From positions 62,001-126,000 of the forward strand of contig KV908372.1 of assembly GCA_002005505.1 (NCBI GenBank): DNA of 64,000 bases, written 5' to 3'. Below the pieces are notes generated by a model, which saw nothing but the letters and a program-made list of their open reading frames with translations, ran no database searches and was not told the DNA's origin. This document shows positions 21,080 through 31,610 of this stretch, in pieces (within the stretch, counting starts at the first letter, position 1; each line of letters opens with the position of its first letter). The translations under genes and the position numbers were made by a program. Origin of the DNA: Botryococcus braunii (lineage: Eukaryota; Chlorophyta; Trebouxiophyceae).

Positions 21080-22483
21080 CTATGTCGGTGCGTTGCGACC
21101 GACTGTGTCCCAGTACCTCTTGAGCACTTCAGGAGCATTGGTCAAATTCCCTTGTGGTTCCCAAGTATTGTGTTCCGGAGAGTGACCTGTCCACTGGACG
21201 AGGTACTCGTACTTGGCGGGATTTCGAGAATTGACACGACGGTGGGCTACGATGGAGTCCACCTCGTATTCCTCTTCTCCAAGGAGAAGTTCCGCTGGAG
21301 GCGGTGGTTGAACTGATCCATCCCTACGGTAGGGTTCCAACTTGGATACATGAAAGACATCATGTATTCTCCAGCGTGCAGGCAGAACTAGCTCATAAGC
21401 TTGTTTGCCAATGCGCTTGTGGACTTGGAATGGACCTACCCAGCGAGGGAGGAGTTTTGGAGTGCCTTGCTTAAAACGTAGGTCCTTGGAGGACAGAAGG
21501 ACCCAATTCCCTGGTGAGAACTGGAGATCCCTACGTTTTGTGTTGGCTGCCTGTGCCTGTCGGTTGGTGGCTACTCGGTGTACCATCCGAGCTTCATTGA
21601 TCAAACGCTGCATGCGCTGAACGAAGCCGGCTGCGCTCGGAACCCGTAGGTTGGGTAGGAGCGTGGCTGGGAGGTATGGATGATGCCCGTAGTTGAGCAT
21701 GAATGGAGTAGTTCCTGTGCTTTCATGGTCTGCGTTGTTGATAGCAAACTCGGCGCAGGACAACTTGGTGTCCCAGTCAGTTTGGCTGGACGACACGTAC
21801 ATGCGTAGCATGTCTTCCAGTACCCGGTTGGTCCTTTCTGTCTGACCATCCGTTTGAGGGTGGTAGGCAGTGGACATGGCCTGTTTGGTACCGAGTATCT
21901 CGCACAAAGCCTTGGTGAAGTGGCTGGTGAAGAGTGGATCTCTGTCAGACACTATCACTTGGGGGACCCCATGCAACTTCCATACGTTGTCAACGTACAG
22001 GCGTGCCGTTTGCTCCGCTGTCGCTCGCGACGTGGTTGGCACCAGATGGACCATCTTGGAGAGTTTGTCCACGATGACGAAGATGGCATCGTGGCCGCGC
22101 TCTGTGGACGGTAGTTGCGTGATGAAGTCCATCGTGACTGTATGCCAAGGAGCCAAGGGTAAGCCCAGAGGTTGCAGGAGACCAGCTGGTTTGAGGTTCC
22201 TGGCTTTGTTCTTTTGGCACAGATGGCATGTGGTGACATACCTCTCCACTTCCTGAGTCATGGAAGGCCACCAGTAATGGCGGGTTATGAGCTTCAGGGT
22301 CTTCCGAACACCTTGGTGTCCAGCGTAAGGGCTGTCATGCATTTCCTTAAGGAGAAGGGTTCGCAACCCAAATGCATCGGGTACGGCAACTTTGCCGTCG
22401 TGTAGGAAGAGACCCTCGTGTGAGAGGAGACCCTTCAAGTTGTCAGCATCCTGGAACCATGGGTCCACAGAATAACCTTGCAC
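21080..22483 (-). CDS. element D pol, second part: integrase and chromodomain
   Basis: Integrase zinc domain (H...H with CHLCQKNK), core with [19 protein letters not shown] and [11 protein letters not shown] (D, D, E), GPY/F segment [11 protein letters not shown], then a chromodomain ending in the aromatic-rich [18 protein letters not shown]. Chromodomains direct chromoviruses to particular chromatin. The frame is shifted relative to the upstream pol, and homologous coding continues upstream of the first ATG. Residues such as [11 protein letters not shown] show this, so it is the downstream half of one pol, not a separate gene. Confidence 0.9.
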   Translation of the reverse strand: MQGYSVDPWFQDADNLKGLLSHEGLFLHDGKVAVPDAFGLRTLLLKEMHDSPYAGHQGVRKTLKLITRHYWWPSMTQEVERYVTTCHLCQKNKARNLKPAGLLQPLGLPLAPWHTVTMDFITQLPSTERGHDAIFVIVDKLSKMVHLVPTTSRATAEQTARLYVDNVWKLHGVPQVIVSDRDPLFTSHFTKALCEILGTKQAMSTAYHPQTDGQTERTNRVLEDMLRMYVSSSQTDWDTKLSCAEFAINNADHESTGTTPFMLNYGHHPYLPATLLPNLRVPSAAGFVQRMQRLINEARMVHRVATNRQAQAANTKRRDLQFSPGNWVLLSSKDLRFKQGTPKLLPRWVGPFQVHKRIGKQAYELVLPARWRIHDVFHVSKLEPYRRDGSVQPPPPAELLLGEEEYEVDSIVAHRRVNSRNPAKYEYLVQWTGHSPEHNTWEPQGNLTNAPEVLKRYWDTVGRNAPT

Positions 22484-24609
22484 GAACTTGTCTTTCCATG
22501 ACAGGCTCGTGGGCTCTCCCCCCCTGAAGTCACACCGGAACGGAGGACGGCAGATAAGGATGGACTCGGTAGACAGGGAGAGTCAGGGGGTGCTAAGACC
22601 CCAGATGCCACAATGGCATTGACAAAGCCACACGGTGGAGTGTAATCACTGCCGAGGGCAGGGTGACGACTGAGGGCATCAGCTACCACATTGGACTTGC
22701 CAGCAACATGATCCCAACGGAAGTGGAACCTGGAAAGGAACTCAGCCCATCGTGTTTGACGTCGGCTAAGGGTAGGAAGCGAGTCCAAGTAGGTGATGGC
22801 TTTGTGGTCTGTGACGACCCGGAACTCAGGAGCACCTTCAAGGTAGCAGCGCCAGACAGGGAGGGCGTGCACCACAGCCAGGAGCTCTTGTTCCCCAGTG
22901 GCATAGTTGATTTCCGCAGGTGTAAGACCTCGGCTTTCGAAGGCCACTGGACGACCATTTTGATAGAGCACGGCCCCGAGCCCATGAAGGGAGGCATCAG
23001 TGTGCACTTCAAATGGTTGAGAGAAATCAGGGAAAGCTAGGCAGGGAGCAGTGGTCAAGGCCTGCTTGATTGCTTGGAAAGCAGCAGCGCAAGCAGGAGA
23101 CCAGACCCAAGCCACACCTTTACGAGAAAGGCGGTGGAGAGGGGAAGCCAGCATCGCAAAGTTACGAATGAACTTGCGGAAGTAGGTGGCTAAGCCCAGG
23201 AAGGACCGTAGGTGACTGAGATTCCTAGGAGTAGGAAAATCAGCTACGGCAGCTGTCTTACGGGGATCCACTTTGATTCCATCCGCAGACACCACATGAC
23301 CCAAGTACGTGACTTCGGGCTGGGCGAAGGAGCATTTCTTGAGATTGGCATAGAGCTGATGCTCTCGCAAAAGGTCCAGAACCTTTTGCAGGTGTTCACG
23401 ATGCTCCTCAGGGGTTTTACTATAGATGAGGATGTCATCCAAGTAAACCAAGACAAACTTGTGGAGGTATGGGCGGAAGATTGTATTCATAGCAGTTTGG
23501 AAAGTGGCTGGTGCATTGGTGAGACCGAAGGGTAAGACTTTCCATTGATACAAGCCCATAGGAGTCCTGAAAGCAGTTTTCGGAACATCCTCCTCAGTGA
23601 TCCGGATCTGGTGGTACCCAGAGGTGAGATCCAGACTGGTGAAGACAGTGGAGCCTTGGAGTTGGTCAAGAGTATCATCTATGCGTGGCATAGGGTACTT
23701 GTTCTTGACAGTGAGTTTGTTAAGGGCGCGATAGTCGATGACCATGCGCAAGCTCCCGTCTTTCTTTTGGACAAAGAGGATAGGTGCTCCATATGGTGAC
23801 GTGGAGGGCTCTATGGATCCCTTTTCCAAAAGCAGTTTGGTCTGTCTCTCGGCTTCAAGGAATTCAGCGCGAGAGAGACGGTAGAGTGGTCGAGAAGGAG
23901 GTTTGCCATGTGGGTCAGTCAGAGGGATTGTGTGAGAGATTCCAGGACGGTTTGGGGGTAACCCAGGTACCTCGTCCAGAAAGACATCAGCATACCCCTT
24001 GAGTATATCATCGACCAGGGATGGTCTTGACATGGCAGACTCGTCGACTTTGGTTACAGTGGAAAGGAAAGACTTACATCCTGAACGGACTAAGCGTTTA
24101 GCCTTCACTGCAGAGATGACCAACACCTTAGTATCCTGACACCAGCTGCCAGGGCAAGGCTTGTCCAAAGGTGCACACCGTAAAACAAATGGCTTTGCTT
24201 TGTTCGTGTAACCTCTGATGGTCAGCTCATCGAAGTCCAACTGAGCACGACAACGACGTAACCACGGGTTGCCCAAGATGAGAGTCCAATCCATAGCTAA
24301 GTCTAACACAACACAAGGAACCCTTGTGAAACGTTGACCCTGGACGGTAACGGACACTGTGACTTGGCCCATATGGTTGACGCGCGTCCCATTGGCTAGT
24401 TGTAGCTGTGGGTGCACGTTTCCCCGTGGGGACACTTCCAATGCATGCTTCTTCACGAAGGCGGAGCTGATGACGTTACACGCCGCTCCGGAGTCGAAGA
24501 GGATGTGGCCATGCTGGTCCAACACCTGCCCAGCAAAGACCATGGTGAGGTCTTGTACAGCAGGGTCTGGATGAAAAGCATGGGCAGCTAGAAGTGGTGG
24601 TGCAGGCAA
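22435..24609 (-). CDS. element D pol, first part: protease, RT, RNase H
   Basis: Protease motif [13 protein letters not shown] near residue 38, gypsy RT with [15 protein letters not shown], and RNase H with [14 protein letters not shown] and VVTDHKAI. It lies in the same frame as gag with only one TGA codon (24700-24702) between them. Its 3' end leaves the pol frame at a run of seven G (minus strand, near 22517-22523). One more G would rejoin the integrase frame. Confidence 0.9.
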   Translation of the reverse strand: MPAPPLLAAHAFHPDPAVQDLTMVFAGQVLDQHGHILFDSGAACNVISSAFVKKHALEVSPRGNVHPQLQLANGTRVNHMGQVTVSVTVQGQRFTRVPCVVLDLAMDWTLILGNPWLRRCRAQLDFDELTIRGYTNKAKPFVLRCAPLDKPCPGSWCQDTKVLVISAVKAKRLVRSGCKSFLSTVTKVDESAMSRPSLVDDILKGYADVFLDEVPGLPPNRPGISHTIPLTDPHGKPPSRPLYRLSRAEFLEAERQTKLLLEKGSIEPSTSPYGAPILFVQKKDGSLRMVIDYRALNKLTVKNKYPMPRIDDTLDQLQGSTVFTSLDLTSGYHQIRITEEDVPKTAFRTPMGLYQWKVLPFGLTNAPATFQTAMNTIFRPYLHKFVLVYLDDILIYSKTPEEHREHLQKVLDLLREHQLYANLKKCSFAQPEVTYLGHVVSADGIKVDPRKTAAVADFPTPRNLSHLRSFLGLATYFRKFIRNFAMLASPLHRLSRKGVAWVWSPACAAAFQAIKQALTTAPCLAFPDFSQPFEVHTDASLHGLGAVLYQNGRPVAFESRGLTPAEINYATGEQELLAVVHALPVWRCYLEGAPEFRVVTDHKAITYLDSLPTLSRRQTRWAEFLSRFHFRWDHVAGKSNVVADALSRHPALGSDYTPPCGFVNAIVASGVLAPPDSPCLPSPSLSAVLRSGVTSGGESPRACHGKTSSCKVILWTHGSRMLTT

Positions 24610-24699
24610 TTCATCTGAGTGTGAATTGGGCGTAGGAGGAACCGGACTTATTCCAGCTACATCTGCAGGAGGTGCAGGAGAGACTGAAGGCCCAGACCT

Positions 24700-26178
24700 T
24701 CAGCGTTTAGCAGGTGGCAAGACAACGTTAGGATGCGGGCAAGACGCGGTGTCGTGCTCGTGGACGCCGCAATTGATGCAGCGCCCGTCAGAGTTGCGCC
24801 TGTGGAAGAGGGCTTCAGCGAGGCCCTTCTTGGCCCACTTGGCCACCTCCTCAGCGAGTGCCTTGGGAGGCAGGTTGAGGGCAGGCTTCTTGGCAGGCTT
24901 GGTGGCCAAGGGTGGCGCGCGACGCTTGTCCGCACGTGAACCACCCTCCTTGCGGTGGTCAGTGTGAGAGCCCCCTGCAAGGACAGTGAGAAGATCCTCA
25001 GCATCCTTGGCAGCCTTGACCACCACGTCAAGGTGCTCGAACTCATCCTTGGCCATGGCATCCCTCATGACCAACTGGTAGACAGCTGGCTTGAGACCAT
25101 TGCGAAAAGCTGAGCAAGCCTCTGGCCCCGAGATGGGGTGTTGAACTGCCTCTACCATGATTGCTCTGAAAGCTGCATGATAGGAAGCAACAGAGTGAAT
25201 GTGTCGTAAGCGTGCGAGACGAACTCGAACAGTGTGTTCGACCTTACCCTCCACAAACTGAGCAAGCATTTCAGTTTTGAAGGTGGAAAAGTCCCTAGGA
25301 TCACGTCCCCGCTGAGTGAGAGACTTTTTCATTAAGGCCCATTGCTCGGCTGCACGTCCCGACAAGCAAAGTGAAGCATTTGCGACTAAGTCACCCGGTG
25401 CAATGTGCATGAGAGAGGCATAGTCGTCAAATTGTTCAAACCAGGTGGTGACCTTGGTACCTTCCTTGGACCCATCGAATTTGGGTGGTGGAACACGAAT
25501 AGGCTTGGAAGGGAAGGAACTCCGATTGATTTGGTCGTAATCGAGAGGGAATTCCGGATTGAGAGGAAGCTCGGTAGTCGGGGTAAGCGGAGGCGTACCC
25601 TTGAGCAACAAGTCGCGGAGCTCTGAGAGGGTGTCCTTCATGGATCGGACGTCGCCCTCGACTACCGTAAGCCGGGCATTGGTTTCTTCACGATGGGTTT
25701 CAAGCGCCACCGTGAGGTCCCCTGCGTAGGAGGGAATTGGCCCCTCCAAGTCACGCAACAGAAACTTATAATCCCAATAAGTGTTCGTTGCGGACTGGAG
25801 GTCCCTTATGGCAATTTGATGGGCGGCAAACGCTGTGTTTGCGCCAAAGGCCGTGGGTGCGACCATGTAGGAGCTCGCGTGAGCAGCCAGCCAGGAGGCG
25901 TGGCGCTGACGGAGAGAGGCAGTGGCCTCTGAGAGTTTTGCCTGTACATCAGATATGACAACAGAAAGATCATCATAGGTTTCGTATTCCTGCACGCACA
26001 ACCAAAAAGCCGTAGACGAACTCGTCCCCGCAACCACAGGTACACGGAATTCTTTCCGAAGAAAATCTGGTACAGTCGCGAGAGTTGATGTAGGCACATA
26101 TTCCGATTTCGTGAAAGATGGCTCGTTCGTCAAGATGAATTCAATTGTAGACTCGCGAGGCAAAACGAGCTCGGCCAT
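24700..26178 (-). CDS. element D gag, 492 aa
   Basis: Gypsy-type gag: a capsid region with FDGSKEGTKVTTWFEQFDDY and a single C-terminal zinc knuckle CINCGVHEHDTASC (C-x2-C-x4-H-x4-C) near residue 478. It starts at ATG soon after the 5' LTR. The stop is TGA, and the same frame stays open beyond it into the protease, so translation of pol would need readthrough. Confidence 0.9.
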   Translation of the reverse strand: MAELVLPRESTIEFILTNEPSFTKSEYVPTSTLATVPDFLRKEFRVPVVAGTSSSTAFWLCVQEYETYDDLSVVISDVQAKLSEATASLRQRHASWLAAHASSYMVAPTAFGANTAFAAHQIAIRDLQSATNTYWDYKFLLRDLEGPIPSYAGDLTVALETHREETNARLTVVEGDVRSMKDTLSELRDLLLKGTPPLTPTTELPLNPEFPLDYDQINRSSFPSKPIRVPPPKFDGSKEGTKVTTWFEQFDDYASLMHIAPGDLVANASLCLSGRAAEQWALMKKSLTQRGRDPRDFSTFKTEMLAQFVEGKVEHTVRVRLARLRHIHSVASYHAAFRAIMVEAVQHPISGPEACSAFRNGLKPAVYQLVMRDAMAKDEFEHLDVVVKAAKDAEDLLTVLAGGSHTDHRKEGGSRADKRRAPPLATKPAKKPALNLPPKALAEEVAKWAKKGLAEALFHRRNSDGRCINCGVHEHDTASCPHPNVVLPPAKR

Positions 26179-26232
26179 AGTGGAGCACGGACAAAGTACA
26201 GAGAATAGATTTTCGCCGATACCAAAAACAAA

Positions 26233-26402
26233 TGTAATGATCTAGGAAATTCACGAAGACAAAGGCTAGATGCAAGATCTAAGACAAAGGCTCGTGTGAG
26301 AATGACCTCACACAGGTGCATACCGAGTCGTATGCACCCTCGTGGTCGAAGACCACGTGAGACCCGTATCCGACGGGTGGACGTATCCGGAAGTACGTTA
26401 CA
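26233..26402 (-). repeat. 5' LTR of element D
   Basis: 170 bp, partner of 20518-20687. On the minus strand it is followed after a few bases by TGGTATCGGCG, a candidate tRNA 3'-end primer-binding site. That site is different from the copia type, and the assignment is weak. Confidence 0.88.
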
Positions 26403-26698
26403 CACTGAGTGCCACGATGCTGTGTGAGTCAATGCAAAGTTGTCCAAACCTCTATGTGAAGTTACGTGAGGAAGACTGAGGTCTGTCAAGGAATTATGTC
26501 GCTTCACAGCCAAGTTCCTAGGACTAGCTGGAAGAAATATGCAGTAGTTTGCACCTAAGGCCCAATAGTGTTGTGCCGTCCAGGGCAGCCTGGCATGCAC
26601 GACTGTTTTGCCTAGGATGAGTCAGAAGAATACCTCTGAATAAGTCCAACAGTAATGCTCCCTAAGTAATTACCTGATCTAGGTCATTACCTACAACA
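26403..26698 (-). repeat. right (5') LTR of element C, second part
   Basis: Starts with the second copy of the target duplication CACTG and continues AGTGCCACGATGC as in the uninterrupted LTRs, ending ACCTACAACA. It confirms that D inserted into this LTR. Confidence 0.88.
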
Positions 26699-26780
26699 GC
26701 CTCGTTCGCGCCATGGTTGACTAGGCACCCAGAGTCATACATCTTACATGCCCAGCTGAAAAGTCGGTGGGCCCATAACC
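26699..26780 (-). other. leader and primer-binding site of an E-family copia element
   Basis: Ends in the 14-mer primer-binding site (26767-26780) directly against the E LTR. This is the 5' leader of an element whose body is missing: the sequence joins the end of element C's LTR at 26698. Confidence 0.6.
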
Positions 26781-27502
26781 TGTAAACTTCTGTGCTTGGC
26801 GTTTCCTGTATGACCCGGCACGAAGGGTGCTTAGTTCGGCGGCTCTCTTGTTGTGCGTGTATAACAAGCAGGGCCGACTGTGTGTGTACACTTGAGAGGC
26901 AACTGTCACGGATAAGCACCCGGAGTGCCTTTTTAGTCCCAATCAAGTCATTACACTGCTTATTGCTTTCTCTCATCACTCACGAATTCAAACTAATCAC
27001 TCGACGTATCGACCGATAGTCTGTCTTACTGTTGTTTGATGAGTCAAAACATTAGCATACTTCTAATCATACTATCTAGACCTCTTCCTAACTGATCGTT
27101 CATGGGCATCTGGTGCTCCAACATCAAGTTACCTGTATGACCCGGCACGAAGGGTGCTTAGTTCGGCGGCTCTCTTGTTGTGCGTGCATAACAAGCAGGG
27201 CCGACTGTGTGTGTACACTTGAGAGGCAACTGTCACAGATAAGGACCCGGAGTGCCTTTATAGTCCCAATCAAGTTCCCCATCCTTGCGAGCCGGCAACA
27301 TATATCCTCCTAGCAAAAACGTGTCAGATTACCTCATTCTCTCTAATCTAAGTGGAATCAGTCTTGATTGATCTTGGCAGAACCTCTAAGTTCTGCCACC
27401 TATTACTCATTCTATAGATTGTTCCCGCTTGTTGTTCTGAGCTGGTCTGGCCACTATTACTCTTCTGAGGGAAAGGCACAAGTTTCTCTTACATATATAA
27501 CA
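26781..27502 (-). repeat. LTR of copia family E, 722 bp
   Basis: Starts TGTAAACTTC and ends ATATATAACA (+ strand). Its layout matches the B LTR, including a 144-bp block present twice (26805-26948 and 27132-27275) and the same GGGAAAGGCA motif near the end, but the sequence is diverged. It is flanked by a primer-binding site on the low side and a polypurine-like AGGGAAGG (minus) on the high side. Confidence 0.8.
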
Positions 27503-28452
27503 CCTTCCCTCATATCGTCCGGATGGCTCCTCGTTGAATATTGGGGACAATTTGGAACATTGGTGACAGCCACTTATTCCCATTTAGCCAATGGTGAGCG
27601 GAGCGAGCAGTATCATAGAGACATATATGCTACAGTGATTTTAGGTGAATTTGTTTGAGTAATCCAAAACACTTATTCAGTGCCTTACAAACAAATTCCC
27701 ATTGGACCAGGAGTACACATGATCCGTACCAACTCGAACTCTAATGACTGGTTAGGTAATTGTACCTGATGTTGCTGCAATCTGAGCCTTCTTTAGGGGC
27801 CCAGGAACGGCTCATTACTTGTCCGGAGTATGTTGGTAGACTTGGCCAACCTCTGCTGCCAGAAAGTGCTGTGTGCCTATTTCCTGGTGTATGTGGTGTG
27901 GAAGTGCTGTGCCCACAGACCACTAACGACTGCCGCCGTGCTCGACTGCAGGTGTGTTTAGGGCTAGTGAATGTGATGTTGAATCTAAGGCATTCAAACA
28001 TTCAGTATAGTAATGTGTCTTTGCTGTGTGCATGGATGAGTATGCATGACGAGAGCTCCTGAATGTTTGACGATGAGCAAGTTGTTCTTGAAAGGCCACG
28101 GAGATGGCGGTAAGTCAGGTTGTGTGAATAGATTTACCAAGAGCCCTTGGATAGGCAGTGATGACATATTGGCTTAATATAGAGATGTACTATAGACATT
28201 GCAAGGACTCTTTGTATCGAAACTCTGCTATCAGGCGAGGCGTAACAATACGTGGTCGTTAGCAAGAGAAAGAGATTACAACACTGTATCTAAGACTTGT
28301 CCGGAGTATGTTGGTAGACTTGGCCAACCTCTGCTGCCAGAAAGTGCTGTGTGCCTATTTCCTGGTGTATGTGGTATGGAAGTGCTGTGCCCGCAGACCA
28401 CTAACGACTGCCGCCGTGCTCGACTGCAGGTCACGCCTGAAGCAGAAATGCT
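27503..28452. repeat. E-family 3' interior with a 137-bp direct repeat
   Basis: No clear pol domain is visible. A 137-bp block beginning ACTTGTCCGGAG occurs at 27817-27953 and again at 28295-28431 with few changes. Each copy ends CTGCAGGT. About 340 bp separate the copies. Confidence 0.6.
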
Positions 28453-29203
28453 TCACTCCTTCTTGGCTGTTGCGGCCCTCGGTACGCGTGGAACTTTATC
28501 ATTGAAGCCGATGGATTCTGCCACTGCGCAGATGACCGTCAACGTCCCCTCCACACCCACTGTTGCTGTGGATGCCGTCAGTGATTCCTTGTGGGCATCA
28601 AACTGATAGAGCAGGCACTTTAAAATTGATTTCTTCAGCTTGGCAGTAGTGATGGGCATGGCATTGGTGGACAGACGCTTCGCCAGGAGTTGCTTGCGGC
28701 TGACGTACTCCTCCAATGACATTTCATTTCCCATAATCTCATTGTCAAGCAACTCCAGCCACTCATCATTTATGTCCAAATTGGCTCCACCCTCAAACTG
28801 ACTAATAATCCATTTCGGGGCAACATGAGCAGTTTCCATAAAGCCACCTTTTGTGCCCACACTTCTGGAATCTTCTGAAGTAACAAGTGAAGAGCTACCG
28901 CATCGCCCTTAGTCCCGGGTTTGTGTGCTTCAGACACTGCCACACATTTTTACTCACAGCACAGTGAACAACACTCTGTCTCCAGATGTCTAAGGAGAAA
29001 CCAAGCCTGTCAAGTGTAGCAGTCACCTGCAAGCTTGAATTTACCGGACTCGTGGTGTCTTCTCTCCCTGACGTGCTCAAGGGCCCTGAATCACGTGCTT
29101 GAACCCCGTCTGCTGTGCCACTTCCTCCCACGTCAATCTCTCCAGTGTGTCCCCCCCCCAAAGTTGACTCCCTCGATTGGTAATACTCGGGATGCATTAA
29201 CAA
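28453..29203 (-). pseudogene. copia family E gag, broken
   Basis: Two minus-strand frames carry consecutive parts of a copia gag: the upstream one ends SKNVWQCLKHTNPGLRAM, and the downstream one (28453-28860) has the helix SLEEYVSRKQLLAKRL and the GFNDKVPR motif. The gag proteins of A/C (GFNDQLPRP) and B (GFDEYAPRQ) show equivalents of that last motif. A frame break lies between them at about 28860-28895. No zinc knuckle or pol follows. Confidence 0.7.
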
Positions 29204-29526
29204 CGGGTCCCGCCTGTGATCCTTGGTGGAAGTCTGTCAAACAGAAACGTTCAGAAGTTAGACCAAACGCGGAACTGGTACTGTACTATAGAGATGTACT
29301 CCCTATACTTAGTGTACAAGGAAGATATCAAAGGATTTGACATTCCCCTTTCTACCACTCCCTTTTCTACGTGTAAGAAAGGGCCGTTATCATAGAAGCA
29401 TGCACCAGCTGACTTGCACAGATACCTCAACCTACTAAGCACTGTCAGAAAGTAATGAAACTCCCAATCTTCCTTGGGCAACTGAGTGCTGTAGGTAGTT
29501 GCAACAGCAGTCACTGTACTCTTTTC

Positions 29527-29940
29527 TCACGTTATTTTCGATCCAGAGTCTTCCCACTTCAGCAAGACAATCGGCTCTTCAGGAAAACCTTTCCTTAACT
29601 CATCAAGCCACTCTTCTGAGCACTCAATCTGATTCTCTTCACAATCAAGCACGTGACCCCTCTTTGCTGCTTCTACAAATATATCATTTGCACGTATCAC
29701 ATGATTCGGAAGGTTTTCCAAGCGAATGTCTTGATGATGAACGATAAGTTTTCTATGACACCACACGGGAGGGTTATGCCCTGGATGTTCAAGATCCAGA
29801 TATAAACCTGGTCTACCAACGTCACCAAAGACTTCCACAGTCACCTCAACACACGGAAATGGATAGTTTGTTCTTACTAGCGGCTTGCCGGGATCAGTTG
29901 GTCGCTTGGTTCTTCGCATGCTCCATTGGAGGTTCCTGTG
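29527..29940 (-). CDS. unrecognised open frame at the 5' end of the E-type element
   Basis: An open frame of about 130 codons starting near MRRTKRPTDPGKP, just downstream of a primer-binding-site-like sequence (29938-29952, one extra G). It is acidic towards the end (EEWLDELRKGFPEEP). I do not recognise the domain. Position suggests it belongs to the E-type element, ahead of gag, or that it is host sequence captured there. A further unassigned frame (29251-29514) lies between it and gag. Confidence 0.35.
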   Translation of the reverse strand, partial: HRNLQWSMRRTKRPTDPGKPLVRTNYPFPCVEVTVEVFGDVGRPGLYLDLEHPGHNPPVWCHRKLIVHHQDIRLENLPNHVIRANDIFVEAAKRGHVLDCEENQIECSEEWLDELRKGFPEEPIVLLKWEDSGSKIT

Positions 29941-29989
29941 GGGCCCATAACCTATTGTTGTGTTGGAGTTGATGTCCTCGTCCGCTATG

Positions 29990-31610
29990 TCGGAGGTTGT
30001 TGTTTTCTGTCTGTTGAGATAGTGCGAGCTGCATAAGTGTAGTATCACCCCGTGACATAAGTCTCCGGGGTTGGTACTTTACAATTTGCTGCTGTTTTTG
30101 AGCATTATACACAGCGTGCATGCCCCAAGTTTGGCATGCAAGCTGTGCGTGAGCATAGAAAGCTACTGACGAAAAATCACGGATAACAATATCTTTTTAG
30201 AGGTACAGCACTTCGTAGAGTATGAACGCCCAAAACAATGGCTCTTTAAAAAACAGCACTATCAAGGTATTGCCCTGGCTCGCACCTTTGCATTTTCCTC
30301 ACAATCCGCGAGGGGGTTCCGAGCCCAGCCTTCCAGCCCAGTGGGAAGCAGTATTCAATGTCCTCCAGTCTTTTTTTTTAAAGTTTATTTCTCACCTATG
30401 CACAATGGAGCGTGCAATAAAAGGGATTGAATCCGGCAAAAACTCACGCCGGATTCTTCAATCTTGGGAAAACGCTCTAGCTCCCAGAAACCATCATCGA
30501 TTTTTCCCACACCAACCCCAACTGATGTGTATGAATATTCACATCCAACGCATCAAGTTTTATGATTTTTAGAGCTCTGTGCAGGGAGTTAGGTTCACCT
30601 ACACACAGGGGTCCGACTTTCGGTTGCCACGTTGCTGATTACAGGCTGTACGGCAGCGGCGAATTTGTACCTTAAATCAATCATGGGCCGGACACAAACT
30701 ATGACATCAGGTAAATTATCACCGGAACTACCTATCAGAGGTCACATTTCATAATTTCATTGCGTACGGACAAAGTTGCAGGCCTTCAAGTCGATGGGTA
30801 CCGCTAAACCCCGGAGACTTATGTCACAGGGTGTATATACACGTGTGCGCAGCGGTGGTCAGTTACGAGGACGACGTCGTAACTTATGCGAATGATCGAA
30901 TATGTGACAATACTTACGGTTGCGAACAGGTGCTGATTCTACGCAACCCACATGCACGTGTATAGCATGATATCAGTGAGAGCAATACTCCGGCAAGTCT
31001 CAGACAGGTCCTTCAGTGTTCACACTCAAAGGACTCCAGGCAACTCAAAGATGAAGTTCCAACTGTCTCTTACATGGTGTTGTTTATTACCTGTTCGCAA
31101 CCGTAAGTATCTGTCACATACTCAAGCATTCGCATCAGTTACGACGTCGTCCTCGTGACTGACCACCTGTACGAGTCACGTACATTGCTCTCTATCAGTA
31201 TCATACTGACACCAGTAACTAAACAACACAATGTCTTCCTTTAATGTACAAGTTTTATCAGGAGGTGTTCTTACCGCTGCCCACACGTGTATATACTACA
31301 CTTATGCAGCTCGCACTGTCTCATCAGACAAAAAACAATAACCTCCTGCACAGTACTGAATGTTATTCAGTCTTCACAACTAAATGGGACTCATTAACAC
31401 TTATGTTTTAACATGTACTAAACACTGCCGATGCTCTAACCGGGTCTTACCGATATTCTCTCACACAGCCCACATGCACAAGTATAGCATGATATCAGTG
31501 AGAGCAATACTCCGGCAGGTCTCAGACAAGTCCTTCAGTGTTCACACTCAAAGGACTCCAGACAACTCAGAGATGAAGTTCCAACTGTCTGAGGACCACG
31601 CTGCCGACCT
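29990..31610. repeat. cluster of inverted and direct repeats
   Basis: Several pieces recur: 30854-30930 is an inverted copy of 31090-31167; 30947-31068 is a direct copy of 31469-31590 (122 bp each); the segment near 29994-30045 recurs inverted near 31300-31345; and the segment around CATAAGTCTCCGGGG near 30055 recurs inverted near 30810. The pattern suggests one or more inverted-repeat transposons, nested or rearranged. No coding frame of note is seen. Confidence 0.6.

Larger units (their letters stand above)
20170..26402 (-). mobile_element. Ty3/gypsy chromovirus D, 6233 bp, with an extra terminal repeat
   Basis: The ends are TG...CA and the 5-bp target duplication is CACTG (20165-20169 and 26403-26407). 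The true LTR pair is 170 bp (20518-20687 and 26233-26402). Outside the left LTR is an extra 184-bp spacer and a second, different LTR-like unit (20170-20333). The interior encodes gag, then protease-RT-RNase H, then integrase-chromodomain, on the minus strand. A polypurine tract (TAAGAGGGGGAGAAA on minus) abuts both the inner and the outer left repeat. Confidence 0.92.
15637..26698 (-). mobile_element. copia element C (deleted, recombinant), interrupted by gypsy element D
   Basis: Left LTR 15637-17000, interior 17001-19096, right LTR 19097-20169 continuing at 26408-26698 after removal of D and one copy of its target duplication. Both LTRs then measure 1364 bp. The left LTR nevertheless carries many variants absent from the right one, while the right LTR looks like those of element A. 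The flanking pentamers (CCATT, GCCTC) do not match. Together these suggest recombination between two family members rather than one clean insertion. Confidence 0.75.

Noticed and set aside
26233..26260. Secure tRNA assignment for the gypsy element D primer-binding site
   Set aside because: TGGTATCGGCG is offset several bases from the LTR end and only partly resembles the common plant TGGTATCAGAGC. It is too weak to assert.
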